From assembly GCF_051967575.1 (NCBI RefSeq), contig NZ_JBQCJW010000003.1:124001-188000 (forward strand): DNA of 64,000 bases, read 5' to 3'. The translations under genes and the position numbers were made by a program. The stretch is from Solibacillus silvestris_B (GTDB lineage Bacteria; Bacillota; Bacilli; Bacillales_A; Planococcaceae). Every line of letters begins with the position of its first letter. Within the stretch, counting starts at the first letter, position 1. The notes under the pieces were generated by a model. It saw nothing but the letters and a program-made list of their open reading frames with translations, had not been told where the DNA came from and did not search any database. Shown piece by piece: positions 26,434 to 35,202 of this stretch.

Positions 26434-26778
26434 ATGGCTAATAGCGAAAAAAAACGTAATCAGAACAACAATGATCAAATGACAGTTCAGGAAGCGGGTC
26501 GTAAAGGCGGAGAAGCTACATCCAATAACCATGACCGTGAATTTTATGAAGAAATCGGCCGCAAAGGCGGAGAAGCTACATCTAAAAATCATGACAGAGA
26601 ATTTTACGAAGAAATCGGCCGTAAAGGCGGAGAAGCTAGCAGAGGCAACAATCAAAACAACAATGACAATGGCAACAATAACAGCGGCGGCAAGATGAGC
26701 CGTGAAGAGGCGGGCCGCAAAGGCGGAGAAGCCAGCAGAAAAAACAATAATAACAACAAAAACAATAACTCGCGCTAA
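26434..26778 (+). CDS. KGG-repeat stress protein (GsiB/YciG-like)
   Basis: A 114-residue, highly hydrophilic protein with four GRKGGEA motifs (near residues 22, 42, 62 and 92). Two of the units are almost identical 20-mers containing HDREFYEEIGRKGGEA. The intervening and C-terminal parts are Asn-rich (NNNDNGNNNSGG, KNNNNNKNNN). KGG proteins resemble hydrophilins such as GsiB, the general-stress protein of Bacillus subtilis, and are thought to protect against desiccation or osmotic stress. The ATG has AGGAGG 8 bases upstream. The SigB-like promoter upstream and the terminator downstream make it a stand-alone stress gene. The repeats are in the coding sequence and so are not a CRISPR array. Confidence 0.92.
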   Translation: MANSEKKRNQNNNDQMTVQEAGRKGGEATSNNHDREFYEEIGRKGGEATSKNHDREFYEEIGRKGGEASRGNNQNNNDNGNNNSGGKMSREEAGRKGGEASRKNNNNNKNNNSR

Positions 26779-26849
26779 CTGAAACAGTAAAAACAGGTTA
26801 ATGAAGCTCCCCTAAAATCGAATACAGAAATACGCGTATTTAATCCAAG

Positions 26850-26889
26850 GATGCTTGCCGTTTAATGTAAAACGGCGGGCATCTTTTTT
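26850..26889 (+). terminator. Terminator after the KGG gene
   Basis: Two-part stem GATGC-GCCGTTT / AAACGGC-GCATC (26850-26883) followed by TTTTTT. Confidence 0.85.
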
Positions 26890-27050
26890 CGGTCGGAAAC
26901 AGTATGAGCAAGCCCGGAAAAAGAGTACATAATGAACGAAAGCAAAAAGATTGAAAAAATAAAAAAAAAAATATATATTACTATATGCCTGCTTTTATAG
27001 AGCAGGTATTTTAATGCAGTTTAATATTATTCAGATATAAAAAAGGGGAA

Positions 27051-27617
27051 ATGAGAACATTCATGCAACAATATGCAGACAAATATCTTCACGAATTGAT
27101 CAGCTCCATTATTTTAGCAACCGGCCTGAATATTGCATTGGAGCAGGACCATACAGGTGTCAATATGAGCTATAATTTTATTACCGATATTGTCAGTTTT
27201 GATGCCGATAGATTAGTAGAAGCTGCAGGGGAATTATGCAGTGAGGTGCCGTTTGATATATATGTTAAGGCAATCACGCTGCACGAACTTGGTCATGCGC
27301 TTGACCGTCCGGCATTAGAGGCTTCTTTGACGAGAACACTTGATTTTTTTGAAATGAGAGATAATTATTCCGCAAATGAGATTTACCGCAATCCTATATT
27401 ATTAAGCATGGTCATTGAAGAGCATAAGATGAATATCGCCTTTGAGGAAACAGCTTGGGTAAACGCAGAAAAGCTCAACGACAATTTGCAGTTAGTAGAT
27501 GTAAATATGTTCGAAATTATTAAAAAGCACAGTCTGTCTTCATACATTCAAAATTACGAAGAGGATTTAGCGATTTTCGGCCAAATTCACAAGGAAGCAG
27601 CACTTCAGCCGGCATAA
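27051..27617 (+). CDS. HExxH-motif protein of unknown function (putative metallopeptidase)
   Basis: A 188-residue cytoplasmic protein. TLHELGHALDRPAL (about residues 82-95) contains HELGH, the zincin-type metal-binding motif HExxH. A possible third ligand is one of the glutamates in VIEEHKMNIAFEETAW (about 126-141). It has no signal or membrane segment, and the helical rest matches no family I know. Two ATGs are possible: 27051 is very close to the AAGGGG site, 27063 somewhat far from it. Such proteins occur in phage or stress contexts, but here it is alone between the KGG gene and rnj. Confidence 0.7.
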   Translation: MRTFMQQYADKYLHELISSIILATGLNIALEQDHTGVNMSYNFITDIVSFDADRLVEAAGELCSEVPFDIYVKAITLHELGHALDRPALEASLTRTLDFFEMRDNYSANEIYRNPILLSMVIEEHKMNIAFEETAWVNAEKLNDNLQLVDVNMFEIIKKHSLSSYIQNYEEDLAIFGQIHKEAALQPA

Positions 27618-27662
27618 TTCTTTTAGCCGATATTCTAATAATGTGCCCTAATATATTAATGG

Positions 27663-27708
27663 AAACGGTCCTGAAAGAAAAACTTATACTTTCGAGACCG
27701 TTTTTAAA
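27663..27708 (+). terminator. Terminator after the HExxH gene
   Basis: Stem AAACGGTC / GACCGTTT (27663-27703) with inner GAAAG/CTTTC pairing, then TTTTTAAA. Confidence 0.8.
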
Positions 27709-27726
27709 TTGGAAGCAGGCATAGTG

Positions 27727-29391
27727 TTATATTTCAATAACAATTGGTAAAATCATCGGCTTTTTCATTTTTAATGTAAAAATATACTGGTCAACAGCTT
27801 TTTTAATCGCTTTTTTCATTGCATAAGGGTTCGCTTCGTTAAAATTTGTTACAGCTGCCTTCGCTATTTCATTAATATCATTCAACAATGCCTCAGATTC
27901 TTTTGCATAAACAAACCCGCGAGAAATACTATCCGGACCCGAAATAATCGATCCATCATATTGACTGATCGTCACGACAATAATGAGCATGCCTTCTTCT
28001 GAAAGCTGCCTGCGATCGCGTAATACAATCTCCCCTACTTCATCGCTGCCCATCCCATCAACGTACGTATCACCAGCGGAAATGTCACGCGTTTGCCGGG
28101 CAATCCCACCTGCAATATCTACAACTTCCCCATTTTTCAGAATAAATGAATGATTGTCTTTAACCCCAACAGCCTCTGCCAATAAACGGTGTATATGAAG
28201 CATGCGATACTCTCCATGGATAGGAATGAAGTATTTCGGCTTCATAAGTGTAAGCATCAATTTTAAGTCTTCCTGATATCCATGGCCCGATACATGCATT
28301 CCGGTTATACTGGAGCTTCCGTAAACAACTTTTGCGCCAAGCTGAAATAAATTATCGACGATTTTAGAAACATCCTTTTCGTTTCCAGGGATCGGGGACG
28401 CAGCAAAAATAACGGTATCCCCCTGTACAACTTTCACATCGCGGTTCCTGCCAGTAGAAAGCCGGGATAGTGCCGCCAGCGGTTCACCTTGACTTCCTGT
28501 ACATAAAATGACGACCCGCTCCGGCGGAATTTCTTTCATATCTTTTGATTCGATCAGCATCCAGTTTGGAATGTTTAAATAACCGAGTCGCGTAGCAACG
28601 GAAGTTACATTGACCATGCTACGCCCAAGCAACACAAGTTTTCGATTTGTTTTTTGGGCGGCCTCGACGATTTGCTGTATGCGATTGACATTGGAAGCAA
28701 ACGTAGAAATGAAAATTTTTCCCGTCGCTTTTTGAAATTCTTCCTCTAAATGACTTGCGATTAATTGTTCGGAAGGCGTAAATCCCGGACGCTCAGCATT
28801 TGTGCTTTCCGATATTAGCGCCAGCACCCCTTCAGTGCCGAGTTCTGCCATTTTATGAATATCCGAAACTTGATCATTGACAGGCGTAAAATCAAATTTA
28901 AAATCCCCTGTATGCACAACTTTCCCTTCAGGTGTGTGAAATACGATGCCTAAACAGTCTGGGATGCTATGACTTGTTTTGAAAAAAGTCAGCGTTATTT
29001 GCTCAAAATCAATATGGGAATCCGCCTGAATCTCTATTAATTCCGCATCTCTTAGTAATTTATGCTCCTTAAGTTTGATTTCGATTAAGCCGAGCGTAAA
29101 ACGGGAAGCATAAATAGGAACATTCAATTTTTTCAGCATATATGGAATTCCGCCGATATGATCCTCATGTCCATGTGTTACAATTAAACCTTTGATTTTA
29201 TGCTTATTTTCCTCTAAATAACTTAAATCCGGAATGATCAAATCTACTCCCAATAAACTTTTATCCGCAAATTTTGCACCGCAGTCAATGACAATGAGCT
29301 CTTCTCCATATTCGATGACATACATATTTTTCCCAATTTCATTGATGCCACCTAAGGCAAAGATGGAAAGTATATTTTCAATGTTTGTCAA
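27727..29391 (-). CDS. Ribonuclease J
   Basis: A 554-residue metallo-beta-lactamase/beta-CASP nuclease. The zinc site THGHEDHIGG (about residues 71-80) is complete, as are HTGDFKFDFTP and SGHGYQEDLKL of the beta-CASP part; the C-terminus KPMILPIVIEI is typical. RNase J acts in mRNA decay and rRNA maturation as 5' exo- and endonuclease. The start is TTG at 29391, because AAAGGAGG lies before it; a longer frame from 29427 contains the ribosome site. The ERPGFTPSE loop resembles J2, while the intact zinc site and the FTLKMKKP tail differ from J2. It may be a third paralogue, so no J1/J2 symbol is given. Confidence 0.93.
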   Translation of the reverse strand: MTNIENILSIFALGGINEIGKNMYVIEYGEELIVIDCGAKFADKSLLGVDLIIPDLSYLEENKHKIKGLIVTHGHEDHIGGIPYMLKKLNVPIYASRFTLGLIEIKLKEHKLLRDAELIEIQADSHIDFEQITLTFFKTSHSIPDCLGIVFHTPEGKVVHTGDFKFDFTPVNDQVSDIHKMAELGTEGVLALISESTNAERPGFTPSEQLIASHLEEEFQKATGKIFISTFASNVNRIQQIVEAAQKTNRKLVLLGRSMVNVTSVATRLGYLNIPNWMLIESKDMKEIPPERVVILCTGSQGEPLAALSRLSTGRNRDVKVVQGDTVIFAASPIPGNEKDVSKIVDNLFQLGAKVVYGSSSITGMHVSGHGYQEDLKLMLTLMKPKYFIPIHGEYRMLHIHRLLAEAVGVKDNHSFILKNGEVVDIAGGIARQTRDISAGDTYVDGMGSDEVGEIVLRDRRQLSEEGMLIIVVTISQYDGSIISGPDSISRGFVYAKESEALLNDINEIAKAAVTNFNEANPYAMKKAIKKAVDQYIFTLKMKKPMILPIVIEI

Positions 29392-29546
29392 TTTTAATTC
29401 CTCCTTTTGGATGGATTGATGAAACATAATTAGGCATTAATATACAAAATAGTATTGCTCTATATCATGTGAACTATACGAATGCGTTCATCACGGTTTT
29501 TAAATAATTCACGTCATTTCGCTCATACTATGAATGAAAGGAATTG

Positions 29547-30236
29547 ATGACAATGCTAACTGAAAAACAGCAGTCCAAACTAAAAAAGATGCTCATCGAA
29601 CAAAAAAATGAATTGATAGGTGATGTGAATATAAACGAAAACGAAATATTGGCCCGCGCCAGTTTGCGTGATGCTACAGATGAATTATCGACAATCGACA
29701 ATCATCCCGCAGATTTGGCCACTGAATTATATGACAGAGAAAAAGATATGGCGTTAAAAGTCCATAGTGAGGATTTACTGGTACAAGTTAATGCCGCGTT
29801 TGAAAGGATGGAAAACGGTACATACGGAGTTTGTGCAAAATGCCACGCAGAAATTCCATATGACCGACTTCGTGCCATACCATATACAACATTTTGCATT
29901 GATCATAGCGAAGCAAAATCAGTACCGGCAGACCGTCCTATTGAAGAAGAAAACATCCTTCCAGCAGTAGATAACTCATTTGCGAATAGGGAAAATGATG
30001 ACGAGCTCCAGGATAATGAAGATTCGTTTCAACTTGTTGCACAATACGGAAATTCGGATACTCCATCAGACTTTGAAGGCGATTATGATCATTACAATGA
30101 TTTATATAAAGACAAAGACGGCGAGGATATGTACTCGGCACTTGAAATACTGCATCTGTCAAAGGAGGATAGTTTAAACGGCCAAATTTCGCAGCAGTAT
30201 GCGGATGAGGCACGAAAGTACGATTATTTGGAATAG
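29547..30236 (+). CDS. YteA-type TraR/DksA zinc-finger protein (sporulation-associated family)
   Basis: 229 residues. The N-terminal helical hairpin (TEKQQSKLKKMLIEQKNEL) and coiled region lead into a DksA/TraR-type zinc finger CAKCHAEIPYDRLRAIPY then FCIDH (about residues 96-121; three Cys and His or Asp). The long acidic C-terminal tail (PSDFEGDYDHYNDLYKDKDG) is typical of the YteA family. DksA-like proteins bind RNA polymerase; YteA is a sporulation-associated Bacillus protein without a defined mechanism. The start codon is uncertain among TTG 29544, ATG 29547 and ATG 29553, all behind AAAGGA. Confidence 0.85.
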   Translation: MTMLTEKQQSKLKKMLIEQKNELIGDVNINENEILARASLRDATDELSTIDNHPADLATELYDREKDMALKVHSEDLLVQVNAAFERMENGTYGVCAKCHAEIPYDRLRAIPYTTFCIDHSEAKSVPADRPIEEENILPAVDNSFANRENDDELQDNEDSFQLVAQYGNSDTPSDFEGDYDHYNDLYKDKDGEDMYSALEILHLSKEDSLNGQISQQYADEARKYDYLE

Positions 30237-30245
30237 CAATACTTG

Positions 30246-30296
30246 GCGCACCTCCAGCTTTTGCAGGAAGAATTGAAAAGCTCGGCTACGGTGCGC
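30246..30296. repeat. Strong imperfect hairpin after the YteA-type gene
   Basis: Outer stem GCGCACC / GGTGCGC and inner stem AGCTTTT / AAAAGCT, with no T-tract directly after it. It is followed 12 bases later by a separate terminator hairpin. It could be a 3' stabiliser, a degenerate terminator or part of a small RNA. Confidence 0.5.
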
Positions 30297-30307
30297 TTAT
30301 ACATATA

Positions 30308-30345
30308 TGCTGAGTTCGTGCTGCAAGCGAATTCAGCATTTTTTT
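30308..30345 (+). terminator. Terminator after the YteA-type gene
   Basis: Stem TGCTGA-TTCG / CGAA-TCAGCA followed by seven T. Confidence 0.85.
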
Positions 30346-30596
30346 GCTGCATAGCTTACTACAGTTAGTTTGTATCCATCGCAGTTATGAAATGTTGATG
30401 AAATGAACGTTGACTATAAATTCCGTAATGGGTCATACCCCTATTATTGCAATCATAAATATTATGTTTCATTAAAGCAGCGTTGATTTAAATCAAATTA
30501 TTTATCGCATGAAACATTTTTTGAAAATTTACGTAAATATAGTGAGGAACATTTCATACACTTAAAAAAATTCAAATATATTAATGGAGGAATTAA

Positions 30597-32018
30597 ATGA
30601 AACATAAAAAAAGATGGTTTTTCATTATAGGATTCATAATAACAATTATCCCTGTCGGCATTGGCATTACCGTATACAATAAAAAGCTCCCTACCAATAT
30701 TTCGATGGAAAGCGCTACTTTTCAAACAGATAATGTGCAATTTTTATATGATGTTACATATGAACAAAATAACGAACGTGTAATGGAACAGCAGCTGTTT
30801 AATCAAGCTGTTGAATTAATCAATGAAGCAGAGCAATTTTTGGTCGTCGATATGTTTTTATACAATGACGATTATGACCGGGCAAAAGGAGGCTATCCCA
30901 ATTCAGCAGAGCAAATAACGGAGGCGCTCATTGCAAAACGTCAGCAAAATCCTGACATGCAAATAACGGTCATCACCGACAAAATGAATACATTATACTT
31001 ATCGAACAAAAATCCTTTTTTTGAAAAACTGACAGAACATAATATTGAAGTAGCATTGACTGATATGAAAGCATTAAGAGACTCAAATCCGCTCTATTCA
31101 AGTATTTGGCGTGCATACTTCCAATGGTGGAAGCCGTCTGAAAACGGATTTTTGCCGAATGCATTCAATCCCGATGGCGGAAAAGCTTCAATCGGCTCCT
31201 ATTTGGATTTATTGAATTTTAAAGCGAACCATCGGAAAATTATTATGAACGAACAGCGGGCAATGCTGACATCGGCAAATTTAACACATGACGGGAGCAG
31301 CTTCCATTCGAATATTGGATTCATCGTTGAAGGCGAAATTTTGAAAGCTTTATACCAATCCGAGCAAGCCGTTGCAAAGTTGGCGAATGTTGAACTCAAA
31401 CATGTTGAATTCACCAAATCCGCTTCTGCCGGCGACCTTGAAATAACATTGCTGACAGAAGGGAAAATAAAAAAAGCAATGCTCCAATTGCTGCATGAAG
31501 CGACTGAAAATGATCGTATTAAAATCGGTGTCTTTTATATAGCAGATCGTGATATTGTCGAAGCAATGGAGGAAGCCGCCGAGCGGGGTGCAAAAATCCA
31601 GATGATACTGGATCCGAACAAAGATGCATTCGGCATTGAGAAAAACGGCATCCCGAACCGCCAAGTCGCCGCTGAACTTATAGAGGAAGAAAATATTGAT
31701 ATCCGGTGGTATGCGACAAACGGAGAGCAATACCACAGCAAGTTTTTATTTGTCGAAAAACAAGACAAGGCTTTCATGATCGGCGGCTCGGCGAATTTTA
31801 CACGACGGAATTTGGCAGACTATAATCTAGAAAGCAATCTTCTTATTTCCATGCCGCTTACCCATTCCTTATCGGCGGAAGTCAACAGTTATTTCAATCG
31901 CCTTTGGTCAAATGAGAATGGCATATACACAGTCGAATTCGAAGCATATAAAGATGAAACTTTGTGGAAGAAACTGTTTTACCAGTTCCAGGAATTTACA
32001 GGCTTATCGACATTTTAA
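30597..32018 (+). CDS. Phospholipase D-like membrane protein
   Basis: A 473-residue protein anchored by an N-terminal helix (WFFIIGFIITIIPVGIGITV, residues 7-26). Two HKD-type motifs are present: NHRKIIMNEQ, with SANLTHDGSS downstream (about residues 212-235), and YHSKFLFVEKQD with GGSANFTRRN (about 379-402). The second is a complete HxK(x4)D; in the first the Asp is replaced (Glu at that point). PLD-superfamily enzymes cleave or transfer phosphodiesters, for example cardiolipin synthase, but the sequence does not look like a standard Cls (no double transmembrane N-terminus). The ATG has GGAGG 7 bases upstream; terminator at 32021. Confidence 0.87.
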   Translation: MKHKKRWFFIIGFIITIIPVGIGITVYNKKLPTNISMESATFQTDNVQFLYDVTYEQNNERVMEQQLFNQAVELINEAEQFLVVDMFLYNDDYDRAKGGYPNSAEQITEALIAKRQQNPDMQITVITDKMNTLYLSNKNPFFEKLTEHNIEVALTDMKALRDSNPLYSSIWRAYFQWWKPSENGFLPNAFNPDGGKASIGSYLDLLNFKANHRKIIMNEQRAMLTSANLTHDGSSFHSNIGFIVEGEILKALYQSEQAVAKLANVELKHVEFTKSASAGDLEITLLTEGKIKKAMLQLLHEATENDRIKIGVFYIADRDIVEAMEEAAERGAKIQMILDPNKDAFGIEKNGIPNRQVAAELIEEENIDIRWYATNGEQYHSKFLFVEKQDKAFMIGGSANFTRRNLADYNLESNLLISMPLTHSLSAEVNSYFNRLWSNENGIYTVEFEAYKDETLWKKLFYQFQEFTGLSTF

Positions 32019-32020
32019 GA

Positions 32021-32060
32021 AACGACTTAAGCGTCATAATAACCGCTTAAGTCGTTTTCG
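32021..32060 (+). terminator. Terminator after the PLD-like gene
   Basis: Perfect 13-bp stem AACGACTTAAGCG / CGCTTAAGTCGTT followed by TTTCGTTTT; it may also act weakly on the converging gene. Confidence 0.85.
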
Positions 32061-32120
32061 TTTTGAATTATTTTAAATGGAATGGCGAATAGGCAAATGA
32101 TTCTAGCTCCCTATTCATTT

Positions 32121-33026
32121 TTACTCTTTCGGCTTCAAGTCCTCAATGGAATCAATATCTACATAAGATGGAACAACAAAGCCGTTTTGTGTCCCTTCCA
32201 GATTTTCCCCTAAATCGACTACATCATCCTTATGCTTTTCATAAAATGCTTGGTGAGTAGTCGGGAGCCATGGCGCCACGGTTGCATCCCCTTCACCTGT
32301 AGCAATCGCTTGGAACATGATGGCAGGATCTACTGGAATAACGTCCACCTCATATCCTAAATTATCCAGTACAATTTTAATAACGCTGCTCGAGGCAAAT
32401 TCGGAATCCCATGGTGTTGTAACCAATTTCACTTTTTCGCCATTTCCTTGTGCTATCCCCTTTGTCCATTCCTCTACCTTGCTTCCATTCGCCTTTACCC
32501 AATCAGCCGCAGCCGTATCAAAATCTCCATCTTGGGCATCATACATCACTTTTTCCATGTCTTCCGGTTCCCAATAAAATCGGTCAAGCACTGTATATAC
32601 ATCAGGCAAGTCTTGTTCGAAGCCCTTTCTTACAAGTGTATTAATATTTTCCGCCCCGCCTAGAACACCTTTAGGGTCTTCAAGTATTTTCAAATCATAG
32701 GCAGAAAACTTCCAGTGCGGCGTCCAGCCTGTCACAATGACTGGTTCTTCATTCCGTATTGCTTGATCGAGTGTACCAATCATTCCAGCTGTTGAACTTT
32801 CCTGCAGCGTCCAGCCTTCCAAATTTTCATATTGCTGTAATGCGTCTTGCGAAAGACCTGTTAACCCTGCACCTGGTTCAATCCCTACAATCGTATATCC
32901 TACTTGTTCTCCAATGCTAAGTGAATCCCCGGCCGCCTTGTTACTCTCTGTATTGTCACCACACGCAGCTAAAAAAAGCGCTGAAGATATTCCTAAACCA
33001 ATACTTATCGTTTTAAATTTTTTCAT
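32121..33026 (-). CDS. opuAC: Glycine betaine-binding lipoprotein, OpuAC type
   Basis: A 301-residue lipoprotein with signal and lipobox ALFLAAC (Cys about residue 22), then the substrate-binding fold with domain order as in Bacillus subtilis OpuAC. The betaine-cage tryptophans lie in VTGWTPHWKF, TTPWDSEFA and VAPWLPTTHQ. OpuAC delivers glycine betaine to the OpuAA/OpuAB ABC importer for osmoprotection. The start is ATG 33026 with GGGGATG upstream; an earlier frame from 33071 is not used. No ATPase or permease gene flanks it: the neighbours are a PLD-like gene and a CAP-domain gene. It is thus an orphan binding protein or serves an importer encoded elsewhere. Confidence 0.9.
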   Translation of the reverse strand: MKKFKTISIGLGISSALFLAACGDNTESNKAAGDSLSIGEQVGYTIVGIEPGAGLTGLSQDALQQYENLEGWTLQESSTAGMIGTLDQAIRNEEPVIVTGWTPHWKFSAYDLKILEDPKGVLGGAENINTLVRKGFEQDLPDVYTVLDRFYWEPEDMEKVMYDAQDGDFDTAAADWVKANGSKVEEWTKGIAQGNGEKVKLVTTPWDSEFASSSVIKIVLDNLGYEVDVIPVDPAIMFQAIATGEGDATVAPWLPTTHQAFYEKHKDDVVDLGENLEGTQNGFVVPSYVDIDSIEDLKPKE

Positions 33027-33198
33027 CGTTTCATCCCCTAAAAAAAATTTGTTAACTAACAAAAGCAACAACCTTATTTTAACAACGAGTTGTTACTATT
33101 GTCAAATGACGATTTTTCCGCTAAACATATGCAGCCTAATAATGATTGGTTTTGCCTAGCAATAAAATATTGACAATCTTTCTTTTGCAAAAATGAAC

Positions 33199-33242
33199 AA
33201 AGCACCTCCTTTACGATTTTTTAGATCATCAGGAAGTGCTTT
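33199..33242 (-). terminator. Terminator after the CAP-domain gene
   Basis: Stem AAAGCAC-TCCT / AGGA-GTGCTTT with a T-rich tail (TTCATTTTTG) on the minus strand, 60 bases after the stop. Confidence 0.65.
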
Positions 33243-33305
33243 ATCATCATTTTATTTACTTTATTACCATCGATTTTATATTCTAATAAATCTGTGGTCA
33301 AGCCA

Positions 33306-34409
33306 TTATTGTTTAATGAATTGCTGCGTCCAAATATTCCCGTCTTTCACATAACCAACACCGATATGCGTGAAGTTTGCATTTAAAATATTTGCGCGGT
33401 GACCTTCGGAATTCATCCAAGCAGTTACAACTTCTTCAGCTGTACGCTGACCTTTGGCGATATTTTCACCAGCTGCTTTATAGCTAATGCCAAGTGCATT
33501 CAATCGATCGAATGGACTACCGTACGTTGGGCTTGTATGAGAGAAATAGTTTTTATCTTTCATATCCTGTGATTTTTCACGAGCCGCTGCCATTAATGGA
33601 GCATAAGTTTTTAATGGTTGCAAGCCTGCTTTCACACGCTCAGCATTTGTTAATTCGACAACTGCTGCTTCAATCGCAGCAATATCGGATGTATTGGAAG
33701 CCACTGGAGAAGATGGTTCCTTCGTATTGTTCGAACCGTTTGGCTGAGTTGCCGTTGAGCCTGGTGCTTTCGGTTGTTCCGGTTTTTCCTCGGCTTCCGG
33801 TGCTTTCGGCTGTTCCGGTTTTTCCTCGGCTTCCGGTGCTTTCGGCTGTTCCGGTTTTTCCTCGGCTNNNNNNNNNNNNNNNNNNNNNNNNNNNNNNNNN
33901 NNNNNNNNNNNNNNNNNNNNNNNNNNNNNNNNNNNNNNNNNNNNNNNNNNNNNNNNNNNNNNNNNNNCGGCTTCCGGTGCTTTCGGCTGTTCCGGTTTTT
34001 CCTCGGCTGCCGGTGCTTTCGGCTGTTCCGGCTTTTGCTCGGCTTCCGGTGCTTTCGGCTGTTCCGGTTTTTCCTCGGCTGCCGGTGCTTTCGGCTGTTC
34101 CGGCTTTTGCTCGGCTGCTGGTGCTTTCGGCTGTTCCGGTTTTTCCTCGATTACCGGGACATTTGCTTCTTTATCTTTAATAGTTTTTTCACTTTCTATT
34201 TTTTTAAATGCTACAAATTTATAGACCGGATTCCAATTAATAATATATTTATTTAATACGATCTTATAGTTGTGAGCTTGTTCAACCTTATACGTGTTAA
34301 TGTTTCTTACTTTCGAATAATCTCCTTCAGTATTTGCCGCCGCGTTTGCTGCAGGGGCCTGGGTAGCTAAAAGTGCTATGGCACAAAATGTGATAAAACT
34401 TTTTTTCAT
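33306..34409 (-). CDS. Secreted CAP-domain (SCP/YkwD-like) protein with a Pro/Glu/Lys repeat; contains an assembly gap
   Basis: The signal peptide (KKSFITFCAIALLATQAPAANA) is followed by a linker of 12-residue repeats EKPEQPKAPEAE or EKPEQPKAPAAE (nine or more seen) and a C-terminal CAP domain of about 120 residues (LTNAERVKAGLQPL, FSHTSPTYGSPFDRL, AGENIAKGQ, HRANILNANFTHIGVGY). Secreted bacterial CAP proteins of the YkwD type have unknown activity. ATG 34409 has AAAGGAGG; an upstream in-frame ATG is rejected. The run of 100 N at 33868-33967 lies inside the repeat, so the true length, and whether the frame is preserved, are unknown. Confidence 0.85.
   Translation of the reverse strand: MKKSFITFCAIALLATQAPAANAAANTEGDYSKVRNINTYKVEQAHNYKIVLNKYIINWNPVYKFVAFKKIESEKTIKDKEANVPVIEEKPEQPKAPAAEQKPEQPKAPAAEEKPEQPKAPEAEQKPEQPKAPAAEEKPEQPKAPEAXXXXXXXXXXXXXXXXXXXXXXXXXXXXXXXXXXAEEKPEQPKAPEAEEKPEQPKAPEAEEKPEQPKAPGSTATQPNGSNNTKEPSSPVASNTSDIAAIEAAVVELTNAERVKAGLQPLKTYAPLMAAAREKSQDMKDKNYFSHTSPTYGSPFDRLNALGISYKAAGENIAKGQRTAEEVVTAWMNSEGHRANILNANFTHIGVGYVKDGNIWTQQFIKQ
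33768..34147 (-). repeat. 36-bp tandem repeat coding for EKPEQPKAPEAE
   Basis: At least three copies are visible on the left of the gap and five on the right, with single-base variants (GAG/GCG-type Glu/Ala changes). The period of 36 is a multiple of 3, so the repeat keeps the reading frame of the CAP-domain gene. Confidence 0.9.
33868..33967. other. Assembly gap of 100 N
   Basis: Exactly 100 unknown bases, the conventional placeholder for a gap of unknown size, flanked on both sides by the same 36-bp coding repeat. The assembler probably collapsed or broke at the repeat. Confidence 0.98.
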
Positions 34410-34827
34410 TTTGTATGCCTCCTTTCGTGCCCCTATCGTAAAATATATTTCCCCCAAAAAAATTGCCTATAAATTGGTATTAAATCCAACATTGAATTTA
34501 TTTATTATTAAAATAGGATTTTATGAAACAGAAATTAACCAACAGTTACCATGACATCCGAAACTTTCATCTGAAAAGGTATTGACAACTATAAAAGTAA
34601 AACCCTTTTAGATGTAATACGAACCTAAGTGCGAGTTATTTTGCTTTACGAAGTTACTGCGCGATTACTATGCGCTTCCTCTTTATTATTCAATACCAAA
34701 AGAAAAGCACACACTGTTCGATTTGATCAGAAGTGCTTAGTGTGACAGTAAATATCATTGCTGCAAAATGTATTTCCCTGAATAAATGCATCACCAATCA
34801 ATGTAGCAGTTTAGCAAAAATAAAAAT

Positions 34828-35016
34828 AAGCGGATTTTTTCCGGTTATTTATGCAGTGTGGGCCGTTCACGGGAAAATAAGGGTAAATTTTCCGGTTAAG
34901 TGAAGAAAAATCCACCTTTTTTATGTTTTTTAGATTAATAGACGGAAATTCTCCGCCTATTTACGCTGTTTTTTATGTAATTTCCTGATTAAGCGGAATT
35001 TCTCCGTCTATTTATC
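34828..35016 (+). repeat. Four degenerate 24-26 bp repeats (family A)
   Basis: Copies at about 34828, 34879, 34940 and 34991. The shared core is GCGGAATTTCTCCGTCTATT with variants. Each carries an internal CGGA...TCCG inverted pair, and spacing is roughly 50-60 bases. Variation is too high for a CRISPR. Confidence 0.65.
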
Positions 35017-35202
35017 AGTCAAGTGCAGACTCTTGTGTAAAATTCCTTTGGTACCTGCTATTCATCTACTGAGATGTCTAAGCCTAGTCGAATGCAGACG
35101 CTTCCGGAAAATTCATTTACGCAATAATTACGCTTAGTTCAGTTTTTGTACTAGTGGCGTGTGCATGGAAGAAAAAGGATGTCTCCTCTCCATTCATTTC
35201 AT

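Noticed and set aside
26500..26730. 60-bp repeats in the KGG gene
   Set aside because: In-frame protein repeats (GRKGGEA units), not a separate DNA element.
33768..34147. 36-bp repeats resembling a CRISPR array
   Set aside because: They are contiguous without spacers, keep the frame and encode a Pro/Glu/Lys linker.
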